From Thermoleophilia bacterium (lineage in GTDB: Bacteria; Actinomycetota; Thermoleophilia; Solirubrobacterales; 70-9), in the NCBI GenBank assembly GCA_016649905.1, contig JAENWU010000002.1, positions 1-50,900 of the forward strand: a stretch of DNA of 50,900 nucleotides, in the 5' to 3' direction. Made by a program: the position numbers and the translations under genes. This document shows, in pieces, positions 1 to 7,751 of this stretch (its first letter is position 1; each line of letters opens with the position of its first letter). The notes under the pieces were generated by a model. It was not told the origin of the DNA. It was given only the letters and a program-made list of their open reading frames with translations, and ran no database searches.

Positions 1-681
1 CGGTTTTTCGCAGGGCGCGCCCTGGGCGGCGAGTTCGGGGAATGCTTCACTCCATTTGGCGTTTTCCTCGCCGGCCCAGACTTTGGCGAATTTGGCCTTG
101 GTGAAGCGAACCCGGAGGATGCCTTTCAGCGCCGCATTGCCGGTGATCTGAGCAGCCGTGACAGTGCGGTATTTGTCGGCGAGCGCTTCCGGATTGCAGC
201 CGTCGGGGAAGTTGACGAGCGGCGGGATGGCGCCCGCCGCGACCGGGTAGACGTGAATTTTGCCGTCGTTGGCGGGGTTGGTGTCAGCTGAGATGACGCC
301 CGCGGTTTCGATTCCACCCGAGTTCATCAGCGCGACCTGCGCGGGGGTCGGGGGGTCGTCGGTGCCCCAGAAGCGGGAGCTGCTGGCGCGCAACTGCGCG
401 CCGCTGATGCCGGCGCCGCTGCCGTTGGCGTTGTAGGCGATGTTGAGACCAGAGCCGGCGCAGTAGATGTTTTTGAAGTTGAAGTTGAAGACTTCCTGCG
501 CGCCTTTGGCGAAGCTGGCGCCGTTGGCGTCGATGTTGGTCCCGGCGCATTTCGCCGAGTTGAAATCGGCCTTCGCCTGGGAGGCGAGGCCGAGCGCGGC
601 CATCAGCGCCAGCAGCAGGCAGACAAGCCCCACTCCGGTCGCTCGCGTGCCCCGAATCGGCACACTCGTCGTATCGCTCAT
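1..681 (-). CDS. PstS-like periplasmic/extracellular substrate-binding protein (3' truncated by window edge)
   Basis: The open frame runs off the left edge and is absent from the ORF track because it has no stop here. Translation gives a signal segment (VGLVCLLLALMAALGLAS, about residues 16-34), then a mature start ADFNSAKCAGTNIDANGASF. A segment GSGAGISGAQLRASSSRFWGTDDPP resembles the phosphate-binding loop region of PstS-type proteins, which bind phosphate outside the cell and pass it to PstCAB. No pst permease genes are visible, so the substrate is inferred. The ATG at 681 is preceded by AAAGGA at good spacing; in-frame ATGs at 699 and 705 are less well placed. The homologous family also includes adhesin-like PstS relatives in actinobacteria. 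Confidence 0.6.
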   Translation of the reverse strand, partial: MSDTTSVPIRGTRATGVGLVCLLLALMAALGLASQAKADFNSAKCAGTNIDANGASFAKGAQEVFNFNFKNIYCAGSGLNIAYNANGSGAGISGAQLRASSSRFWGTDDPPTPAQVALMNSGGIETAGVISADTNPANDGKIHVYPVAAGAIPPLVNFPDGCNPEALADKYRTVTAAQITGNAALKGILRVRFTKAKFAKVWAGEENAKWSEAFPELAAQGAPCEKP

Positions 682-947
682 GCGAGTGATTCCTTTCATT
701 GACATAACCCTTTCGGCGCCAGGTTTGTTGGCCGAATATGGCTCTGTCAAGCGGGTTCACGGAACTTCTACGAAGCTGTTACCTCCCTGTCTCCAGGCGT
801 TATCCGGATCGTTTCCGGGGGATGACAGGGGGATTACAAATGGGTCGTGAATCACGAGGTGACGACCCCACCGATCCCACGGCACCGCATCCGAGTTAGA
901 CCCCACCCCGCTGTGGTCAAACTCCGATGCGCTGAGCGGGGATCGGA
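682..947. other. Gene-free stretch upstream of the PstS-like gene
   Basis: A 266-nt gap between two minus-strand genes. A TTGACA-like hexamer reads on the minus strand at 745-750, but no convincing -10 follows. I see no RNA gene, Pho-box tandem repeat or terminator that I can defend. Confidence 0.3.
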
Positions 948-1787
948 CTAAGCGAACGCCTGCGCCGCGCGGCGACGCAGGTCGGCATTGAGCATGCCGG
1001 TGACCTGGCTGGGACTGTCCCCCGCGGAGGGAACCGCGGCGCCGATCAGGCCGTCGGCGCGGAAGCCGTAGAGCGGGGCGACGACGCCGAGCTCGCGAAT
1101 CTTGCGGACCAGCCGCACCGCGTCCTGGGTCTCGGCGCCGGGGCCGCAGAGGACGATCGCGGTCGGGTCGAGGGCGCCGAGGGCGCGCTCGAGCCGCTCG
1201 TCGCCGAGCTCGTTGGAGAGCATCAGGACGCGGAAGCCGGCGCGACGCAGGGCGAGGTCGAGCGCCTGAGCGTGGACCTCCTCGGCGTCCTGGCCACGGC
1301 TGGAGTCGAGCAGCAGAATCCCGGCCGGGCGCGAGGCGGCGGCGGCGAGGCGACGGGCGCCGTGCAGCCAGCCGGTCGCCCAGCGGGCGGCGAATTCGAG
1401 CTCGGCCTCGCGGCCAGGGTCGGCGGAGAGCTCGTCGATCGCGGGCAGCAACAGCTCCTCGACCGTGCGCTCCAGCGGCCGCACCGCCAGGCTCTCCTCG
1501 ACGGCGCGGTCGGCGGCGGACTCGTCGAAGTGGGTGAAGGCGGCGAGCAACTCACCGCCGCTGGCCGGCGCCTCCTGGCGCTGGCGGGCCAGCGCGATCG
1601 CCGAGGAGATGTTGCCGGTCTGAGCCAGCGCGTCGCGCAGGGTCTGCAGCTCCATCAGCTCGTAGTTGCGGTGGTTGCCGACCGTGCGCTTCGGGACCGG
1701 GTAGCCGTAGCGGCGCTCCCAACTGCGCAGCGTGTTGGGGCTCACACCGAGAACTTCTGCAGCAGCGTTGGTCCGGATCCCAGGCAT
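948..1787 (-). CDS. MerR-type transcription regulator with C-terminal cobalamin-binding-like domain
   Basis: A 279-residue protein. Residues about 5-45 form a MerR winged HTH (NAAAEVLGVSPNTLRSWERRYG, the SWERRYG form typical of CarH/LitR-type regulators). A helical B12-binding-2-like segment follows (about 80-160), then a Rossmann-like cobalamin domain (about 165-275) with EVHAQAL in the place where CarH-type proteins carry their lower-axial histidine. Photoreceptor regulators of this family repress carotenoid genes in the dark. The helical domain lacks an obvious W...EH signature, so light or B12 sensing is uncertain. I prefer the ATG at 1787 (GGAAG upstream) over the track start at 1880, which would place the start next to the putative operator at 1898-1914. 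Confidence 0.75.
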   Translation of the reverse strand: MPGIRTNAAAEVLGVSPNTLRSWERRYGYPVPKRTVGNHRNYELMELQTLRDALAQTGNISSAIALARQRQEAPASGGELLAAFTHFDESAADRAVEESLAVRPLERTVEELLLPAIDELSADPGREAELEFAARWATGWLHGARRLAAAASRPAGILLLDSSRGQDAEEVHAQALDLALRRAGFRVLMLSNELGDERLERALGALDPTAIVLCGPGAETQDAVRLVRKIRELGVVAPLYGFRADGLIGAAVPSAGDSPSQVTGMLNADLRRRAAQAFA

Positions 1788-1897
1788 CTGCGGGGATTCT
1801 TCCACCGGAATTCCAGGTTTACACGGGTTATGGACAGATTTACGGGATCTGCCTGAGATCTTGCACGGGCTCAGGCGCACCCGGCCGTGGCGATTTA

Positions 1898-1914
1898 GTC
1901 AACCCCTGGTTGAC
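1898..1914. promoter_or_regulatory. Dyad operator candidate upstream of the MerR-type regulator
   Basis: A perfect inverted repeat GTCAACC-cct-GGTTGAC lies between the degenerate GGDEF gene and the MerR-type gene, about 110 nt upstream of the preferred start. MerR-family regulators commonly bind dyads of this size in their own promoters, so autoregulation is the natural reading. No clear -10 box was recognised. Confidence 0.4.
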
Positions 1915-1925
1915 AAACTCGCCAA

Positions 1926-2678
1926 TCAGCTGGCCGCGAGGGCGCCGACGCCCAGCGGCTGCCCCACCGCGCGCGCCCGCCAAAGGGCCCCGTCGGCCTT
2001 GTGGAGGAGGGCGTCGGCCTCGGCGCCGTGGTCGGGGCAAGCGACCACACCGGCCGCCAAGGCGATCCGCAGGCCCCCCGCCCGCTCGAGCTCGTCGAGC
2101 TTGCCGAGCAGTCGCTCGGCCATCTGCACCCCCTCGACGGTGCCGAGGTTGGGGGCGAGCACGCAGATCGCGTCCTCCTCGAGCCGGAAGGCTTCGTCGA
2201 CGATGCGGATGCTGTCGCGCAGCGCCGCGCCGACGATCGCCAGCACCGTCTCGCGGCCGCCGCCGGGGTCGCCGTTGCGCGTCCCCGGCCCGGAAGCGTC
2301 GAAGACCGCGAGTCCGAACGGGTGGCCGTAGCGGCGGTTGGTCTCGATCAGCTGGTCGAGGCGGCGGCGCATGTGGCCCGGCTGGTAGAGGCTCGGCAGC
2401 TCTTCCGGCGGCGACCACGGCAGCGGCTCGACATCGGCCGCCTCCGCGGCGGCCTTGGCGTAGGCGGCATCGACGGCGGTCGCGGTCACGGCGCCGAACT
2501 CGGTGGCCAGCCGCTGCGCGGCGGTGGCAAATGCCTCGCCGTCCTCGCTGCCGATCTCCTCGGCCAGCTTGGCCAACAGCGCCGCCTGCTGCTCGGCGAC
2601 CTCGCGGGCAAGGCGACCGGCGGGCGAGGCGCCCGAATCCCCGTTTGCCCCGTTGCCGTTGCTCGCCTGCGTGGCCAC
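1926..2678 (-). CDS. Degenerate GGDEF-domain protein
   Basis: A 250-residue protein with a GTG start. The N-terminal half (about 1-105) is Ala-rich and helical. Residues about 113-245 show the outline of a GGDEF fold: MRRRLDQLIETNRRYGHPFG, a beta strand GLAVFDASG, then IVGAALRDSIRIVDEAFRLEEDAICVLAPN. The catalytic GG(D/E)EF stretch is replaced by LEEDAI and the metal-binding Asp context is altered, so synthesis of c-di-GMP is unlikely. It may act as a binding or structural module. Its neighbours are a MerR-type regulator and recR on the same strand. Family assignment rests on fold-like sequence pattern only. Confidence 0.55.
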   Translation of the reverse strand: MATQASNGNGANGDSGASPAGRLAREVAEQQAALLAKLAEEIGSEDGEAFATAAQRLATEFGAVTATAVDAAYAKAAAEAADVEPLPWSPPEELPSLYQPGHMRRRLDQLIETNRRYGHPFGLAVFDASGPGTRNGDPGGGRETVLAIVGAALRDSIRIVDEAFRLEEDAICVLAPNLGTVEGVQMAERLLGKLDELERAGGLRIALAAGVVACPDHGAEADALLHKADGALWRARAVGQPLGVGALAAS

Positions 2679-2775
2679 GCACGGACCCTGCCGGAAGCGG
2701 CGGACGTCAGCGCGTGCAGAAATTCGCTATTTGCGGGACGACGAACGTCCAGGACGGATGTTCAATCCGATTCGA

Positions 2776-3381
2776 CTAGTCGAGGCTGCGGCGACCGGCG
2801 AGAGCCTTGCCGAGCGTCACCTCGTCGGCGTGCTCGAGGTCGGCGCCGACCGGCAGTCCGCTGGCGAGGCGGGTCACGGCCAGCTGGGGACCGCGCAGGC
2901 GCTCGGCGATGTAGAGCGCGGTCGCCTCGCCGGTCGTGGTCGGGTTCGTCGCCAGCACCACCTCGCCGATCCCGCCCCGCCCCACCCGACTCAGCAGCTC
3001 GGCGATCTTCAGGTCCTCGGCGTCGACGCCGTCGATCGGCGAGAGGGCGCCGCCGAGCACGTGGTAGAGGCCGCGGTATTCGTGGGTGCGCTCGAACGGG
3101 ATCACGTCGGCCGGCTGCTCGACCACGCAGATCGTCGCCCGGTCGCGGTTGTGGTCGGCGCAGATCCGGCAGAGCGGGCCCTCGGCGAGGTTGAAGCACT
3201 CCTCGCAGAGGCCGACCTTCTCCTTCACTTCGCGGATCGCGTCGCCGAGGGCGAAGGCCTCTTCGTCAGGCGCCCGCAGCAGGTGGAAGGCGAGCCGCTG
3301 GGCGGTCCGCTGGCCGATCCCCGGCAGCCGCGAGAGCTCGGCGACGAGCCGCGCGAGCGGTGCCGGCCCCTCGGTGCTCAA
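2776..3381 (-). CDS. recR: Recombination mediator protein RecR
   Basis: A 201-residue protein of normal RecR length. An N-terminal HhH segment (LSRLPGIGQRTAQRLAFHLL, about 17-36) precedes a zinc finger with Cys59, Cys62, Cys71 and Cys74 (CEECFNLAEGPLCRIC). A Toprim domain then begins with ICVVEQPADV, giving the acidic residue Glu88. RecR works with RecF/RecO to load RecA at gaps. It overlaps ybaB by 4 bp (ATGA), and dnaX lies immediately upstream, the widespread dnaX-ybaB-recR order, so the three are probably cotranscribed. Confidence 0.97.
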   Translation of the reverse strand: MSTEGPAPLARLVAELSRLPGIGQRTAQRLAFHLLRAPDEEAFALGDAIREVKEKVGLCEECFNLAEGPLCRICADHNRDRATICVVEQPADVIPFERTHEYRGLYHVLGGALSPIDGVDAEDLKIAELLSRVGRGGIGEVVLATNPTTTGEATALYIAERLRGPQLAVTRLASGLPVGADLEHADEVTLGKALAGRRSLD

Positions 3382-3731
3382 CCCCCTAACGCCCCCAGGC
3401 CGCCAGGGCCACCGCCCATCCCGCCGGTGATCCCGCCCATCGTCGAGCTGGCCAGCTCCTGGGCGGCGCGCAGGCCCTCGTTGACCGCGGCCTGGACCAT
3501 CTCGGCGAGCATCTCCGCCTCCTCGGGGTCGATCGCCTCGGGGTCGATGGTGATCTGGCGCAGGGTCATGTCGCCGCCCATCACGACCTTGACCATGCCG
3601 CCGCCGGCACTCGCCTCGACGGTTTCGTCTTTCAGTTTCTCCTGCGCTTGGAGCATCTGGTTCTGCATCTCCTGCGCCTGTTTCATCAGGGCGTTGACGT
3701 CGAACCCGCCAGGTCCACCTCCGCGTGCCAC
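3378..3731 (-). CDS. ybaB: YbaB/EbfC family nucleoid-associated protein
   Basis: A 117-residue protein. It has the family's N-terminal helix (NALMKQAQEMQNQMLQAQEKLKDE), then the beta-sheet section MVKVVMGGDMTLRQITIDPEAID and the C-terminal helix. A Gly-rich tail (GGITGGMGGGPGGLGALGG) is common in actinobacterial members. EbfC/YbaB dimers bind DNA and are associated with nucleoid structure. It sits between dnaX (the stop abuts this gene's start) and recR (4-bp overlap), which is strong contextual support. Confidence 0.95.
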   Translation of the reverse strand: MARGGGPGGFDVNALMKQAQEMQNQMLQAQEKLKDETVEASAGGGMVKVVMGGDMTLRQITIDPEAIDPEEAEMLAEMVQAAVNEGLRAAQELASSTMGGITGGMGGGPGGLGALGG

Positions 3732-5471
3732 CTAACTGACCTCCTCCGCGTCGAACTCGCTCTTCAGCCGCCGCAGCAGCTCTTCCTCACTTACTCCATC
3801 AGCTTTGCCGGCGTCCTCGCCCGTCTGCGGCTCCGGCGCCTCGCCGTCGAGCAGGTCGTAGGTGGGCCGCAGGGTGTGGCCGGTGACGGCCACGAGCGCG
3901 GCGATCAGCGCTTCGCGGCGCTCGGGCGCCTCGGCCTTGCGTTTGTTGAAGGTCTTGTCGGGGGGGAACCCGATCGAGAGCTCGTCACCCTCGAGCCCGT
4001 CAGGCCGCACCCCCTCGAAGGTCGCCGCCAACGCCGGCGCCGTCTCGCCCAGCTTCTGGAGGACGGCGGGCCAGATCCGCTGCAGCTCATCGAGTGACAG
4101 ATCGCCGCTGTCGGCCGCGGGAGGATCGGGGTCTGGCGAGGGGGCGGGCTCGCGCGGAGCGGGAGCGGGCTCGGGCGTCGGAGACGCCTCGGGCTCGGGC
4201 AGTGGCGGCGGTCTCTCTTCGATCGGCGCGGGCTCAGGCGTCGGAGCTGCCACCGGCTCGGGCGCTGACGGCGGAGGCGCCTGATCGACTGCAGCCGGCG
4301 GCGGGGGCGTTGAGCCGGAGAGGCGGGACTCAAGGCGCTCGATCCGGCGCAGCAGACCCTCGGTGGAGGGATCGAGGTCGGGACGGGCGGCTTTGAGGAG
4401 CGCGATCTCCACCGCCATGCGGGCGTCGTCGCCCTCGCGGACGGCGGTCAGCGCGTCGGCCAGCTCGTCGATCGTCCTTATGAGCGCGGCCGGGCCCACC
4501 GCCGCGGCCTGCGCTCGCAGGCGGGCGGAGTCGGTGGCGGTGACCACGAAGGAGGTCGGCACCTCGCCGGTCGTCTGGGTGACGAGGAGGAAGCGCAGGT
4601 GGGCGAGCAGGTCACGGGCGAACTGGCCCGGGTCGCGTCCGGAGCGGGCCATCTTCTCGACCCCGAGCAGGACGCCCTTCGGGTCCTCGGCGGCGACCGC
4701 GTCGACCGCGCCGAAGAGCAGCTCGGCGTCGGCGGCGCCGAGCATCTCCAGCACCTCGTCGAGGCCGACGTCGTTGCCGCCGAAGGCGACCAGCTGGTCG
4801 AGCGTGCCGAGGGCGTCGCGGAAGCTGCCCGAGGCCGAGCGGGCAATCATCGCCACGGCACCGTCGTCGACCGTGATCGACTCGCTCGCGGCGACCCGGT
4901 TCAGCACCTCGGAGATCTGCTCCAGCGAGGGCCGCTGGAAGTCGAAGCGCTGGCAGCGGTCGGCGATCGTCGCCATCACCTTGTGCGACTCGGTGGTGGC
5001 GAGGACGAAGACGGTTTTCGGCGGCGGCTCCTCGAGCGTCTTCAGGAAGGCGTTCCAGGCCTCTTTGGTCAGCATGTGCGCCTCGTCGAGGATGTAGACC
5101 TTCCAGCGGCCGCCGGCCGGGGCGTAGGCGACCCGCTCGCGGAGGTCGCGGACGTCGTCGACGGAGCGGTTGGAGGCGGCGTCCATCTCGATCACGTCGA
5201 TCGAGGTGCCGGCGGCGATCGTCACGCAGGACTCGCATTCGCCGCAGGGCGTCACCGTCGGGCCGCCGCGCTCGCAGTTGAGCGAGCGGGCGAGGATCTT
5301 CGCCATCGAGGTCTTGCCGGTCCCGCGCGAGCCAACGAACAGGTAGGCGTGGTGGACCTTGTCCTGCTCGACCGCGTTGCGCAGCGTGCGCACCACGTGC
5401 TGCTGGCCCACGACTTCGTCGAAGGAGCCGGGGCGGTGGCGGCGGTAGAGGGAGGTCGACTCGGCTGACAT
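3732..5471 (-). CDS. dnaX: DNA polymerase III subunit gamma/tau
   Basis: A 579-residue protein from the ATG at 5471 (MSAESTSLYRRHRPGSF). The 44 residues upstream in the track come from the intergenic hairpin and are not DnaX-like. AAA+ clamp-loader features: Walker A GSRGTGKT (47-54), zinc module Cys66/76/79/82, and DExx box ILDEAHML. The middle to C-terminal part has a long Pro/Glu/Ala linker (about residues 395-470), then a tau-like DNA-binding tail. It loads the sliding clamp at replication forks. I see no obvious slippery heptamer for programmed gamma production. It is the first gene of the dnaX-ybaB-recR unit. Confidence 0.97.
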   Translation of the reverse strand: MSAESTSLYRRHRPGSFDEVVGQQHVVRTLRNAVEQDKVHHAYLFVGSRGTGKTSMAKILARSLNCERGGPTVTPCGECESCVTIAAGTSIDVIEMDAASNRSVDDVRDLRERVAYAPAGGRWKVYILDEAHMLTKEAWNAFLKTLEEPPPKTVFVLATTESHKVMATIADRCQRFDFQRPSLEQISEVLNRVAASESITVDDGAVAMIARSASGSFRDALGTLDQLVAFGGNDVGLDEVLEMLGAADAELLFGAVDAVAAEDPKGVLLGVEKMARSGRDPGQFARDLLAHLRFLLVTQTTGEVPTSFVVTATDSARLRAQAAAVGPAALIRTIDELADALTAVREGDDARMAVEIALLKAARPDLDPSTEGLLRRIERLESRLSGSTPPPPAAVDQAPPPSAPEPVAAPTPEPAPIEERPPPLPEPEASPTPEPAPAPREPAPSPDPDPPAADSGDLSLDELQRIWPAVLQKLGETAPALAATFEGVRPDGLEGDELSIGFPPDKTFNKRKAEAPERREALIAALVAVTGHTLRPTYDLLDGEAPEPQTGEDAGKADGVSEEELLRRLKSEFDAEEVS

Positions 5472-5513
5472 CGGGACTGAAGCCAGTGTATCCACGCCCC
5501 GCCGGCGCCCCCG

Positions 5514-5567
5514 GAGGGGTGTCTGAGCTAAGGGACCCATATAGGGACCTAAGCTCAGACACCCCTC
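5514..5567. repeat. Long hairpin with CCCATATAGGG centre, dnaX/glycosyltransferase divergent region
   Basis: A perfect 16-bp outer stem (GAGGGGTGTCTGAGCT with AGCTCAGACACCCCTC) encloses a smaller stem closed by the loop CCCATATAGGG. It lies between two divergently transcribed genes, so it is not a normal terminator. It belongs to the CATAG/CATAT-loop family described in the findings. Confidence 0.85.
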
Positions 5568-5596
5568 GATGTGGGCCGCACCGATACCGTGCGCGC

Positions 5597-7102
5597 GTGC
5601 CATCGAGGGTCTCCAGCTGGCTGACGCCGGCCGCCTGGGTCGCCGGGGTGACGGCTGTCCTGCTGCTCGTCTTCCCGGTCGGCTTCCCCAACTACGACAC
5701 CATCTACGCGCTGGTCTGGGGGCGCGAACTGGCGCACGGGATCAGCCCCGACGTCGGCTCGGCGCTGCCGCCGACCCCGCACCCGCTGACCGAGCTGATC
5801 GGGCTGGTGACGACGCCGCTGGGCGACGGCGCGATCACGGTGACGATGGTGATCGCCTACGTCTCGCTGGGCCTGATCGGCTTCTTCGTCTACCGGCTCG
5901 GGGCGATCTGGTTCGACCGCTGGGTCGGCGCCGTCGCCGCCGCGATCGTGCTCACCCGCGCCCCCTTCCTCTCCAACGGCCTGCGCGCCTACATCGACCT
6001 CCCCTACATCGCCTTCTGCCTGGCGGCGCTGCTGGTCGAGGCCAAGCGCCCGCGCGCCGGCTGGCCGGTGCTGGCCCTGCTCATCCCCGCCGGCCTGCTG
6101 CGCCCCGAGGCCTGGCTCTTCGCCGGCGTCTACTGGCTCTGGTTGGCGCTGGACCTGCGGCCGATGGGCCGATTTCGGGACCATGAGGCCCGAAATCGGC
6201 CCATCGGCGGGGTGTTTGGGTGGGAGCTGCGCTGGCGCGGCGAGCGCTCGACCGTGGAGCTGGCGTGGCTCGCCGCGCTCGCCGTCTCCGGGTCGGTGCT
6301 TTGGGTCGCGTTCGACGCGATCACCGCCGGCGACCCGCTCTACTCCTGGACCGGGACCAAAGAAACCGTGGAGACGCTGGAACGGCAAACCGGTCCCGTC
6401 GACCTCGTCCTCTACGGCCCGCGCCGGCTCGGCGAGGTCCTGCAGTGGCCGGGGATGGTCGGCGCCGGCGGCGGGGTCGTGCTCGGGCTCGCCTTCCTGC
6501 GCCGCCGCTCGGCGCTTGGCGCCGCCGCCGCCGGCCTGGCCCTGCTCGCCTTCGCCCTGCTCGCCTGCGGCGGCCTCGCGATCCTCCCCCGCTACACGAT
6601 GCTGGCCGCGGCGATCCTGGCGATCTTCGCCGCGCTCGCCCTGCTCGGCTGGCGGCTACTGGAGCCCGATCACCGCTGGCGCCGCCGCTGGCAGGTCTTC
6701 GCCGGCCTGGTGGCGCTGATGTTCGCGGTCTGGATCCCGAACCAGTGGGACCTCGACTCCCGCGTCGACACCGACCTCACCAACCAGGCCCAGATCGAGG
6801 GTGACCTCTCCGACCTCGTCGACGACGGCGCCTTCGAGCCGCTCTGCGGCAAGGTCGCGGTGCCAAACCACCGCGCCGTCCCCCGCCTCGCCTTCGGGCT
6901 CGACGTCAGGCCGACCGAGATCGTCAGCGCCATTGAGGAAAGGATTCCCAAGCGCGGCTACTTCGTCGCCCCGGCCAGCAAGTTCGTGATCCACAACTTC
7001 ATCCTCGACCCCAACGACCCGACCGACTTCTCACCCGAGGTCCCGCCCGGCTTCAAGCTCGTCGCCGAGAACGAGTCCTGGCAGGTCTACCGCCGCTGCT
7101 GA
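5597..7102 (+). CDS. Polytopic membrane glycosyltransferase-like protein (GT-C type)
   Basis: About 501 residues from the GTG at 5597 (VPSRVSSWLTPAAW); the upstream track extension is translated hairpin. There are about ten hydrophobic segments. The first extracytoplasmic loop contains NYDTIYALVWGRELAHG, resembling the acidic loop motif of GT-C (ArnT/PMT-like) enzymes that use polyprenyl-phosphate sugars. The C-terminal 100 residues are soluble. A 19-bp-arm palindrome (6161-6207) is embedded in frame and encodes RPMGRFRDHEARNRPIGG in a loop. The acceptor and sugar are unknown, and the GT-C assignment is by topology and weak motif only. Confidence 0.55.
   Translation: MPSRVSSWLTPAAWVAGVTAVLLLVFPVGFPNYDTIYALVWGRELAHGISPDVGSALPPTPHPLTELIGLVTTPLGDGAITVTMVIAYVSLGLIGFFVYRLGAIWFDRWVGAVAAAIVLTRAPFLSNGLRAYIDLPYIAFCLAALLVEAKRPRAGWPVLALLIPAGLLRPEAWLFAGVYWLWLALDLRPMGRFRDHEARNRPIGGVFGWELRWRGERSTVELAWLAALAVSGSVLWVAFDAITAGDPLYSWTGTKETVETLERQTGPVDLVLYGPRRLGEVLQWPGMVGAGGGVVLGLAFLRRRSALGAAAAGLALLAFALLACGGLAILPRYTMLAAAILAIFAALALLGWRLLEPDHRWRRRWQVFAGLVALMFAVWIPNQWDLDSRVDTDLTNQAQIEGDLSDLVDDGAFEPLCGKVAVPNHRAVPRLAFGLDVRPTEIVSAIEERIPKRGYFVAPASKFVIHNFILDPNDPTDFSPEVPPGFKLVAENESWQVYRRC
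6161..6207. repeat. In-gene long hairpin, 19-bp perfect arms
   Basis: Left arm CCGATGGGCCGATTTCGGG and right arm CCCGAAATCGGCCCATCGG pair without mismatch around a 9-nt centre (minus strand CCTCATGGT). The whole element is read through in frame inside the membrane-protein gene. The loop resembles the TCATAGT loop of the element at 48465-48513, which also interrupts a membrane-protein gene. Confidence 0.85.
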
Positions 7103-7113
7103 GCCGTTGACCG

Positions 7114-7662
7114 CTAGGGCAGCGGCGCCATCGGCGGCAGCTCGAAGCCACGGTGGAAGCGCAGAGCGCCGACGCCGTCGCAGCTCTCGTGAGCGTCTTC
7201 GGGACCGTCTTCGGGGAGGATCTCCTCGGGGACGATGACGCCGACGTTGGCGATGTCTCGGACGCCGAACTTGAGTTCCACGTGGACGCGGCCGAGGCGG
7301 CCGTTGCCGCGCTCCTGCCAGTTCAAGATCAGTTTCCCGTTGTTGGGGACGAGGCGGCCGTCGGGGGCCTCGGCACCGGCGGTGAAGAAGCGCGGTTCGC
7401 TGGTCGGCGAGTCCGAAGCCTGGCAGATGATCTGGATCTGCAGCTCGAGGTCGCGGACGCGGCGGTTGCGGACCGTGAAGGAGACATATTCGCCCCGCGC
7501 CGGCTTGTTGACGCCGTAGCTGCCGTTGGGGATCACGGCGGTGCTGGTGGTGGGCCGGGCCGAAGAGGTGCCAGCCACACCCAGACAGACGCCGACGCCC
7601 AACACCAGGACCAGGCCGACGGCGAAGAATTCACGCTTGAAGGAGGCGGGGACGAGTTTCAT
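7114..7662 (-). CDS. Exported or membrane-anchored protein of unknown function
   Basis: 182 residues from the ATG at 7662, preceded by a clear GGAGG; the track start at 7719 extends into the hairpin region. An N-terminal hydrophobic stretch (FFAVGLVLVLGVGVCLGVAG) is either a signal peptide or an anchor. The mature part looks beta-rich (GEYVSFTVRNRRVRDLELQIQI) with two cysteines (IICQAS and ESCDG) that could pair. No enzyme motif was recognised. It lies downstream of the acetolactate decarboxylase gene but is separated from it by a hairpin, so cotranscription is doubtful. Confidence 0.6.
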   Translation of the reverse strand: MKLVPASFKREFFAVGLVLVLGVGVCLGVAGTSSARPTTSTAVIPNGSYGVNKPARGEYVSFTVRNRRVRDLELQIQIICQASDSPTSEPRFFTAGAEAPDGRLVPNNGKLILNWQERGNGRLGRVHVELKFGVRDIANVGVIVPEEILPEDGPEDAHESCDGVGALRFHRGFELPPMAPLP

Positions 7663-7699
7663 GCCTCCGCTTTCGACCATCCGCGGCGCCGACTTGAGG

Positions 7700-7746
7700 G
7701 TGAGACCGTCGTTTTGCACGCATAGCGTGCGTTAAGACGGTCTCAC
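7700..7746. repeat. Hairpin with CATAG loop between tandem minus-strand genes
   Basis: Outer arms GTGAGACCGTC and GACGGTCTCAC (11 bp, perfect) and an inner stem GCACG/CGTGC flank the loop CATAG on the plus strand. It could act as a terminator for the acetolactate decarboxylase gene, though there is no strong T-tract. Confidence 0.8.
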
Positions 7747-7751
7747 GGGTG

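Noticed and set aside
1840-3199. Several long Arg/Pro/Gly-rich ORFs (1840-2682, 1910-2779, 2001-3194, 2503-3735)
   Set aside because: Shadow frames of the MerR, GGDEF, recR and ybaB genes, with the compositional bias typical of antisense reading in GC-rich DNA.
3732-5471. Programmed frameshift in dnaX producing a short gamma form
   Set aside because: No A-rich slippery heptamer with downstream stem was found in the region where it would be needed.
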